Source of the DNA: Planctomycetota bacterium
GTDB lineage: Bacteria; Planctomycetota; Phycisphaerae; WQYP01
Assembly (NCBI GenBank): GCA_021809365.1
Contig: JAKBAC010000175.1
Location: forward strand, 1 to 6,674
Reading direction: 5' to 3'
Length of the DNA: 6,674 nucleotides
In this document: positions 1 to 6,674 of the stretch, piece after piece
Layout of the letters: each line of letters starts with the position of its first letter
Position numbering within the stretch: the stretch's first letter is position 1
Notes under the pieces: generated by a model
What the model saw: only the letters and a program-made list of their open reading frames with translations
Databases searched by the model: none
Told to the model about the DNA's origin: nothing
Translations under genes and position numbers: made by a program

Positions 1-773
1 GCTCGCTGGGCACCTGGCTTAACGGTGACGGCGTAGGAATTACACCGCAAAAACCGGTCTACAGCCGCGTGCAGATGACCCTGAACCGCTGGGGAACGCT
101 CCTGCCGGTTACCGATGAATTGTTGCAGGATAATAATGTGGCGCTTTCCAACTTCATTTTCGATGAAGGTGGAATTGCTCTGGCCTGGGATTTGAATCAG
201 GCGTTTATCAGCGGTGCCGGGGCACCGCTGGCTCAGCCACAGGGAATTCTTAACAGCGGATCGCTGGTAACCGTGGCGGCAGATGTCAACCAGCCCGGCT
301 TCACCATCAGTTACAGCAACCTGGTGAATATGAAGAGTCGCCTCTGGACCATTCGCCCCGGTGACACCAGCGGTGTGGTATGGATCGCTCATCCGGACGC
401 GGAGGCTCAATTTGAGCAACTCAAGGATTCTGCGGGCCGGAACCTTTACTTCGCTGCCGGGACGATCCAGCAGTCGCCCCAAGCCCGGCTCTTTGGCATT
501 CCCGTGGTGTACAGCTTCCATTGCCAACCCGTCGGGAATGCCGGTGATGTGATCCTGGCTGATTTGAACCAATATCTTGTTTCAACCAAAATCGGCGGCG
601 GCATTGAAGCGGCCATGTCCATGCACCTGTACTTTGATGCTGCGGAAGTGGCGTATCGCATTATCTACCGGGTGGACGGCAAGACCGCCCGACAGACGCC
701 GCTGGTCATCCCCAACAGTGCCAACAATCGCAGTGGTTTTGTGGTGGTGGCTGCGCGAACCGTCATTTCGTAA
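1..773 (+). CDS. HK97-fold phage major capsid protein, 5'-truncated
   Basis: This is the main shell protein of a tailed-phage head. The frame is open from base 3 without a stop, so the gene starts before the window; 256 residues are visible. The ATG at 69 is internal and should not be taken as the start. Family hallmarks of the Phage_capsid group (HK97 gp5-like) are present: the LLPVTDELLQD segment (visible residues 33-43), then FISGAGAPLAQPQGIL (68-83), matching the usual 'G-x-G-x-P-x-G-I-L' stretch. Near the end come LFGIPVVYS, a 'vILADLNQYLV' strand, and an RVDG motif close to the C-terminus. HK97-type capsid proteins usually have 300-420 residues, so roughly the N-terminal third (delta domain or N-arm) is missing. 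It defines the left block as phage-derived. Whether the phage is active cannot be judged from this window. Confidence 0.93.
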   Translation, partial: SLGTWLNGDGVGITPQKPVYSRVQMTLNRWGTLLPVTDELLQDNNVALSNFIFDEGGIALAWDLNQAFISGAGAPLAQPQGILNSGSLVTVAADVNQPGFTISYSNLVNMKSRLWTIRPGDTSGVVWIAHPDAEAQFEQLKDSAGRNLYFAAGTIQQSPQARLFGIPVVYSFHCQPVGNAGDVILADLNQYLVSTKIGGGIEAAMSMHLYFDAAEVAYRIIYRVDGKTARQTPLVIPNSANNRSGFVVVAARTVIS

Positions 774-797
774 CTGATCCAATAAGGTGACAGGGTG

Positions 798-911
798 ATG
801 GGAGCCTGGGACAGGCGGCTGGCCAACGGCGGAACACTGAACAACGATAAATCGGCCGGAACACATTTCGCCGACGGATCACAACGTGTACGCTGTCTGC
901 CGCGACGCTGA
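798..911 (+). CDS. possible small ORF after capsid gene (37 aa)
   Basis: A short frame runs from ATG at 798 to TGA at 909-911 and would encode 37 residues beginning MGAWDRRLANGG and ending in an arginine-rich tail (RVRCLPRR). An AAGGTG sequence at 784-789 lies 8 nt before the ATG and is a plausible ribosome binding site, and the start is only 24 nt after the capsid stop. There is no membrane segment, and I recognise no family. It partly fills the 185-nt gap between the capsid gene and the next membrane protein. The case rests only on position and binding site; it may be untranslated spacer or the remnant of a longer gene. Confidence 0.25.
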   Translation: MGAWDRRLANGGTLNNDKSAGTHFADGSQRVRCLPRR

Positions 912-958
912 TTTCCAGATCACACCCACATCCTGTCATCTTTTGCCGGGGAATTCCC

Positions 959-1243
959 ATGTTGATCGCACAAAGTGTCAGCCGGCTTGCCGGGATACAA
1001 ACGTGGCTGCCGATCTTCGCGACAGCTTCGGTGATTGTGGGGCCGCTGATGGGGTGGCTGATTGGCCATGAGCGGCGAATCAGCCGCATGGAACAAGCCC
1101 TGGTGGAAGGCGTGCGGCGTATGGATGCGGCCGATCGTGATTCAGCGGCCTGGCGGCAACGCCTGGAAACCAAACAGGATGAGCAATCCGCGAAACTGGA
1201 CCAGGTTCTCGGTGAATTAAGGGAGCTGTCTGATGCTCCATAA
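959..1243 (+). CDS. small membrane protein with C-terminal coiled coil (phage-associated)
   Basis: It encodes 94 residues. One hydrophobic segment lies at about residues 16-36 (WLPIFATASVIVGPLMGWLI), followed by HERRISR and then a charged helix to about residue 91. The helix has heptad-like spacing (MEQALVEGVRRM, then KLDQVLGELREL), consistent with a coiled coil. The basic residues just after the membrane segment suggest the coiled coil is cytoplasmic by the positive-inside rule. A weak Shine-Dalgarno (GGGGA, 948-952) lies 6 nt before the ATG. The last 11 nt overlap the next gene, which suggests translational coupling. The size and one-helix design are reminiscent of phage holin-associated or XhlA-like proteins, but the order (membrane first, coil second) is reversed from XhlA. 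If the coil faced the periplasm, an inner-membrane spanin would be an alternative. The function is unknown; the gene itself is well supported. Confidence 0.72.
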   Translation: MLIAQSVSRLAGIQTWLPIFATASVIVGPLMGWLIGHERRISRMEQALVEGVRRMDAADRDSAAWRQRLETKQDEQSAKLDQVLGELRELSDAP

Positions 1244-1466
1244 CGCTGCGGAGAAATCTCTGGATTGGTCAGCCATTATCGGCCTGGGCACCGCCGTGTT
1301 CGGATTTATTGTGGCGGCCAGTCAGGCCCGGCGTGCGCTGGGGCATAAACGGGCGCGATTAAAAACGCATCGCCAAATGCGACTCTGGCGGAAGCGTGCC
1401 CGCCACGCCCGGATGCAGGCGGCATTCTGGCGCTATGTCGCCGGGCGATGGCATAAGGGGCCGTAG
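1233..1466 (+). CDS. small membrane protein with very basic C-terminal tail (holin-like)
   Basis: It encodes 77 residues. A single hydrophobic segment (about 12-31, WSAIIGLGTAVFGFIVAASQ) is followed by a 46-residue tail with 12 Arg, 4 Lys, 4 His and no acidic residue. The tail would stay cytoplasmic, where it could touch nucleic acid or acidic phospholipid. Holins commonly end in a short basic tail, but this one is much longer and richer in Arg and Trp than usual. A good Shine-Dalgarno (AGGGAG, 1220-1225) sits 7 nt before the ATG, inside the end of the preceding gene, and the two reading frames overlap by 11 nt. Coupled translation suggests the two small membrane proteins work together. A holin/antiholin-type pair is possible but unproven; no family is recognised. 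Confidence 0.68.
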   Translation: MLHNAAEKSLDWSAIIGLGTAVFGFIVAASQARRALGHKRARLKTHRQMRLWRKRARHARMQAAFWRYVAGRWHKGP

Positions 1467-1534
1467 GAGCCTGTCCGAACACAATTTCTCGTAACTCCAG
1501 CTGTTCAATTTTTATTTCAAACAAGGAGCTTTCT

Positions 1535-2206
1535 ATGATTCAGGGGAAAAGAATTTCTCTTCTGGCAGTTTTTTGCGTCGGGATGATGGCTACGGCCGGA
1601 TGTGCCGGTATTCAGACCACTCATTTGACACCTGTCCCGGATTTCCTGGCTGTCCGGCATTCCGTCGGAGTAGCCAATACAGCAGCGCGTCGAACCCTGC
1701 GAGATTCGCGATCCCTGATGCGGCAAACCGCCAGAGCGGCAAACAGCGACCCGGCTGTCGCCGCCCTGCGCCCGCAGGTGAAAACCGTGGCGCGGGATGC
1801 GCAACAAACAAACGCCGCGACCTCTGCGACCCTCGCGATTTTCAAGCCCGCGCTTAAGGTGCAGGCGGCTTTTGTCCGATCCGCCCGTGCGGTGCAGGCG
1901 GGAGAATTGCATAATGCCGCCCGGTATCACGCGATTACTCATTCCTTAAGTTACAAACTTGGGCGATTTATTGTCCTTACGGTGTTTCTTCTCCTGGTGG
2001 CTGGGGGTCTTATCCTGTTTAGTGAGTCTGGCTGGGCCGGCGTTATTGCCATGAAGTTCCCGATCCTGGCCGCTGCATTATTCAAACCGCTGGAATATCT
2101 TGGCTCTCTTCTGGGAAAAGTGTGGGGATATATCGAAACCGGCGTGGCAACATTGTGGCGCGTCCTCGCCCGGAACTTTCCGTGGGCGGCAAAGACAAGT
2201 TCATAG
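1535..2206 (+). CDS. predicted lipoprotein-like protein with C-terminal membrane segments
   Basis: It encodes 223 residues of unrecognised family. The N-terminus has a basic start (MIQGKR), a hydrophobic stretch and TAGC ending at Cys23, resembling a type II signal peptide with lipobox. Thr at -3 is not the usual Leu, so lipidation is likely but not certain. Residues 40-135 are Ala/Arg-rich, poor in aromatic residues and probably helical. A strong membrane segment follows at about 144-163 (FIVLTVFLLLVAGGLILF), then a second amphipathic hydrophobic stretch at about 167-194. A processed lipoprotein that also has a C-terminal transmembrane helix is an unusual design. The start is supported by AAGGAG (1523-1528), 6 nt before the ATG. 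It lies in the same direction between the two small membrane genes and the glycosyltransferase, 68 nt after the former. An envelope-spanning or lysis role is possible, but there is no direct evidence. Confidence 0.72.
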   Translation: MIQGKRISLLAVFCVGMMATAGCAGIQTTHLTPVPDFLAVRHSVGVANTAARRTLRDSRSLMRQTARAANSDPAVAALRPQVKTVARDAQQTNAATSATLAIFKPALKVQAAFVRSARAVQAGELHNAARYHAITHSLSYKLGRFIVLTVFLLLVAGGLILFSESGWAGVIAMKFPILAAALFKPLEYLGSLLGKVWGYIETGVATLWRVLARNFPWAAKTSS

Positions 2207-2254
2207 GAGATTCTCGTAACGCGGTTGAAAGTGTTCCTTGTCATGGAGATGCCC

Positions 2255-3538
2255 ATGAATATCCTGATCAAATGGCCCACACGGGGCCGGGCGAATCTGT
2301 TCTTTCAAACCCTGGCCCAGTGGCGGGCCTTGGAATCGCGGCGGCATAAGGTGGTGTATCTGATTGCCATTGATGTGGATGATCCGGTGATGAATCATTC
2401 ATCGGTGCTGGAACTCCTGGCGCGGATGCCCGAGGTGCATTATCGCATCGGACCCGCCGGTCGCAGTAAAATTGACGCCTGCAACAGTGATCTGGAAGAT
2501 GCCGTTGTGTTGATCGGCATGGAGCCGGATGTACTGATTCTGGCCAGCGATGACATGATCCCGCAGGTGAATTCCTGGGATGACACGATTGCGGCAACCA
2601 TGCGCCAGCACTTCCCCGCCATGGACGGGGCGCTGCATTTTGATGATGGTTATATGGGTTCCACGAGGCTTATTACGCTAAGCATCATGGGATGGAATTT
2701 ATATCGCCGCTTCGGTTATGCCTATCATCCCGCCTACCGCTCGATGTTCTGTGACAATGAATTTACCGATGTGGTGCGGCACATCGGTAAATATTATTAT
2801 CAGTCGCGCGTCCTGTTTCGCCATTGCCATATCGGTCGCCGCCCGGATGCGTTGTTTATCCGCAATCAGCAATGGTGGGATGCGGATAAGGCGATGTATG
2901 ACCTGCGCCGAGCTATACATTTCGGCCTGTCTGAACCGGTGTTGAGCATTTTAATTCCGACGCTGCATCGGCGGCATACCGCGCTTGCGGCGCTGCTGAA
3001 GGAATTGCATCGGCAAATTTTTGCCACGGATAACCCCTGGCAGGTGGAAGTTCAGTGCACTCTGGACGGCGGCGAAAAGCCGGTCGGTGAAAAGCGTGAT
3101 GCACTGCTGCGCCATGCCCGCGGACGCTTCATCGCCTTTATTGACGATGATGACATGGTAGCCCCCAGCTATATCGCCGATATTCTCCAAGCCATAACCC
3201 ATCAGCCGCAGGCCGATTGCGTGGTGTTTGCCGGCCGGCTGGAAGTGGATGGTGTCTACGCCGGACCGTTTGATTATTCCATTACCCATAAGAAATATTA
3301 TCAGCGCGGCAACGCCTATTTCCGCACACCGAATCATCTGTGCCCGGTGCGGCGGGAACTGGCGTTGCAGGTGGGCTTCAAAGCGATCAATCGCGGTGAA
3401 GATACCGATTACGCCGTGCGCCTGTTTCCGCTGCTGAAATCAGAAAGCTCCATACCTGATCCGGAAAATATCAACCCACGCAAAACCCTCTATTTCTACC
3501 GCTTCAGCCCCACCGGCACCGCCACCCAGGGCAAGTAA
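2255..3538 (+). CDS. two-domain GT-A (family 2-like) glycosyltransferase
   Basis: It encodes 427 residues and probably transfers sugar from a nucleotide sugar. Two GT-A-like halves occur in tandem. Domain 1 (about 1-225) begins MNILIKWPTRGR and carries IDVDD (39-43) and ASDDM (97-101), acidic clusters of the metal/nucleotide-binding kind. Domain 2 (about 227-427) begins LSILIPTLHRR and has the family 2 pattern GEKRDALLRHARG followed by FIDDDDM (295-301, DxD motif). GEDTDYAVRL at about 381 supplies the acidic ED pair typical of the catalytic base. No membrane segment is present, so a cytosolic enzyme is expected. The ATG at 2255 is chosen because GGAG (2245-2248) lies 6 nt upstream and MNILIK fits the first beta strand. 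Earlier in-frame starts (TTG 2225, ATG 2243, ATG 2249) are less well placed. Acceptor and sugar are unknown; host surface polysaccharide or a virion protein are candidates from the phage context. Confidence 0.85.
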   Translation: MNILIKWPTRGRANLFFQTLAQWRALESRRHKVVYLIAIDVDDPVMNHSSVLELLARMPEVHYRIGPAGRSKIDACNSDLEDAVVLIGMEPDVLILASDDMIPQVNSWDDTIAATMRQHFPAMDGALHFDDGYMGSTRLITLSIMGWNLYRRFGYAYHPAYRSMFCDNEFTDVVRHIGKYYYQSRVLFRHCHIGRRPDALFIRNQQWWDADKAMYDLRRAIHFGLSEPVLSILIPTLHRRHTALAALLKELHRQIFATDNPWQVEVQCTLDGGEKPVGEKRDALLRHARGRFIAFIDDDDMVAPSYIADILQAITHQPQADCVVFAGRLEVDGVYAGPFDYSITHKKYYQRGNAYFRTPNHLCPVRRELALQVGFKAINRGEDTDYAVRLFPLLKSESSIPDPENINPRKTLYFYRFSPTGTATQGK

Positions 3539-3569
3539 CGCCGGGGGATGTAGCGCCGCGTATGATCAG

Positions 3570-3589
3570 CCCAATGCGGACGCGTTGGG
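3570..3589 (+). terminator. hairpin after glycosyltransferase gene, possible terminator without U-tract
   Basis: CCCAATGC and GCGTTGGG form an 8-bp stem (one G-U pair) around a GGAC loop, starting 32 nt after the glycosyltransferase stop. No run of T follows, so a classical intrinsic terminator is not shown. It could mark the operon end through another mechanism or simply protect the 3' end. Confidence 0.3.
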
Positions 3590-3717
3590 TTGAAATCGGG
3601 ACACGGTCTGATGGCGCGATGCACTTTTCTTCGGCACGATTGACGCGGCGGGTGTGGTGTTGGAGCACGGATAATTTCCGGGGCGGCCCTGCCGCGGGAT
3701 GAATTTGTCGGGAATAG

Positions 3718-6057
<2,340 letters not shown>

Positions 6058-6174
6058 AGCGAAATGGGGACGCAGTTGGCTTTTTCATCTTAGGCCTCCG
6101 TGTTGCGCCTGACTGGTGACTCATTCCGTTTGAGATTACAGGCCAGAATCCAACTCCCTGGCTTATACCCTGCG

Positions 6175-6191
6175 ATTCAAAGGGATTGAAT
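6175..6191. other. AT-rich hairpin downstream of katG
   Basis: ATTCAA and TTGAAT form a perfect 6-bp stem around an AGGGA loop. It stands 9 nt before a GC-rich hairpin. Together they may form a structured 3' end for the katG transcript; neither is followed by a U-tract. Confidence 0.3.
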
Positions 6192-6199
6192 TATTAGCC

Positions 6200-6215
6200 C
6201 GACGCGGAAGCGTCG
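6200..6215. repeat. GC-rich hairpin with GGAA tetraloop, possible dispersed intergenic repeat
   Basis: CGACGC and GCGTCG form a perfect 6-bp stem closed by GGAA, a stable GNRA-type loop. It follows TTATTAGCC. The sequence resembles a short element I recall as common between genes in Planctomycetes (TAGCCCGACGC, variable loop, GCGTCGGG). Only one copy is in the window, so its repetitive nature cannot be shown here. It may act as a transcription end or mRNA stabiliser. Confidence 0.35.
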
Positions 6216-6521
6216 TGGTTGGGTGCGGAATGTGGTCATGGCGAAAGTTTGCCCCCTGGCTCGGCACGCCCTTTGCCAATCGCGACGACCCGAGCCGCGT
6301 CGTGTTATAAAATTCCGTTTCCGCCACCAACTCAACGCTGCCGCATTGAGCTAACAGAACCCCTTGGGATCCTGCGCGTTCGCGTTCGACTTTTCAAGTT
6401 CCCGATGGGCCGTACATGCACGCGTGATTGTTCCGGTAGCGCCTGCCGTAAATTGAGTTGGGTATTTCAGGATGCAAATACCGTGACACATGGTGGCGCG
6501 TTATCTGTGTACGTTCATTCT

Positions 6522-6674
6522 TTATTTCCCCGCCGATTTAATCATTATCGACAACGCCGGGTGGCCCAAAACATAGGCCTCATACGGCGGGTATTTCGGA
6601 AGCCAGTCCGCAGGCGTACTGTCGTCCGATTGTCGCGACTGATACCATTTTTTACCCACCTTGGCCGACCGCAG
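6522..6674 (-). CDS. C-terminal end of an unrecognised protein, truncated by window edge
   Basis: On the minus strand a frame is open from the right edge (6674) to a TAA at 6522-6524 and gives 50 residues. These include KVGKKWYQSRQSDD, then DWLPKYPPYEAYVLGHPA and the end IMIKSAGK. About 33 of 50 codons end in G or C, and the residues are well mixed (Trp, Tyr, Pro, Asp). The opposite-strand frame is far more Arg-rich, as antisense shadows usually are. These points favour real coding on the minus strand. The gene would converge with katG. I recognise no motif, and the 50 residues do not suffice to name a family; it could also be a chance open frame. Confidence 0.45.
   Translation of the reverse strand: MRSAKVGKKWYQSRQSDDSTPADWLPKYPPYEAYVLGHPALSIMIKSAGK

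Larger units (their letters stand above)
6058..6521. other. non-coding region downstream of katG
   Basis: About 460 nt lie between the katG stop and the end of the minus-strand frame at the right edge. I find no convincing gene, tRNA or insertion element. The stretch holds two adjacent hairpins at 6175-6215, the weak stem ACGAC / GTCGT near 6282-6302, and a 9-nt inverted repeat (CCAACTCAA at 6327-6335, TTGAGTTGG at 6453-6461) that is within chance expectation. A classical terminator with a U-tract is not visible; the T-run soon after the katG stop (about 6081-6085) is preceded only by a weak stem. The layout, katG converging with a minus-strand gene, suggests the terminators of both lie here. 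Confidence 0.6.

Noticed and set aside
886..1071. Plus-strand 61-codon frame overlapping the first membrane gene.
   Set aside because: It has a cysteine-rich, patternless translation, and its second half is simply another frame of the gene at 959.
763..1173. Minus-strand 136-codon frame opposite the capsid end and first membrane gene.
   Set aside because: It is rich in Arg and Ser, as antisense shadows of GC-rich genes are, and conflicts with the better supported plus-strand gene at 959.
2225..2254. Earlier starts for the glycosyltransferase (TTG 2225, ATG 2243, ATG 2249).
   Set aside because: The nearest AGGAG (2205-2209) is 15 nt from the TTG, and GGAG (2245-2248) is correctly spaced only for the ATG at 2255, where the first beta strand begins.
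6134..6310. Plus-strand frame of 58 codons after katG, with an ATG at 6230 (MWSWRKFAPWLG).
   Set aside because: No ribosome binding site precedes the ATG, the earlier part has no start codon, and it crosses both hairpins. It may be chance or a gene remnant.
6327..6461. Inverted repeat CCAACTCAA / TTGAGTTGG with GTTGGGT, considered as an integron attC-like site.
   Set aside because: The left end does not fit the RYYYAAC core, and a 9-nt inverted repeat in about 460 nt is within chance expectation.

Overview
The window joins two unrelated blocks, both on the plus strand, plus the edge of a third gene on the minus strand. The left block (1-3538) is phage-like. It holds the C-terminal two thirds of an HK97-type major capsid protein, a possible 37-residue ORF, two small overlapping membrane proteins, a lipoprotein-like protein with C-terminal membrane segments, and a glycosyltransferase with two GT-A-like domains in tandem. 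The genes are tightly packed and co-oriented, most have a clear Shine-Dalgarno sequence, and no promoter stands out between them, so they probably form one operon.

The right block (3539-6521) is a complete bifunctional catalase-peroxidase gene (katG). It has its own promoter-like sequence, a leader of about 100 nt with a hairpin next to the ribosome binding site, and a 3' region of about 460 bp with small hairpins and no convincing gene. At the right edge (6522-6674) a minus-strand frame of 50 codons looks like the C-terminus of a gene convergent with katG; I do not recognise it.

The host is a Gram-negative-type, moderately GC-rich bacterium. The short GC-rich intergenic hairpin after katG and the general style of the KatG sequence remind me of Planctomycetes, but that is recollection, not proof. 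The capsid gene indicates a prophage, prophage remnant or phage-derived island. The 338-bp gap between the glycosyltransferase and katG is the natural boundary candidate, although I found no integrase, tRNA or attachment-site duplication here.

Directly after the capsid gene one would normally expect head-tail connector and tail genes. Here there are instead three membrane or envelope proteins of unknown function and a two-domain glycosyltransferase. This cassette (959-3538) is the least explained part of the window. It could be a lysis or membrane module, or a surface-modification module. None of its members except the glycosyltransferase can be assigned to a family by eye.
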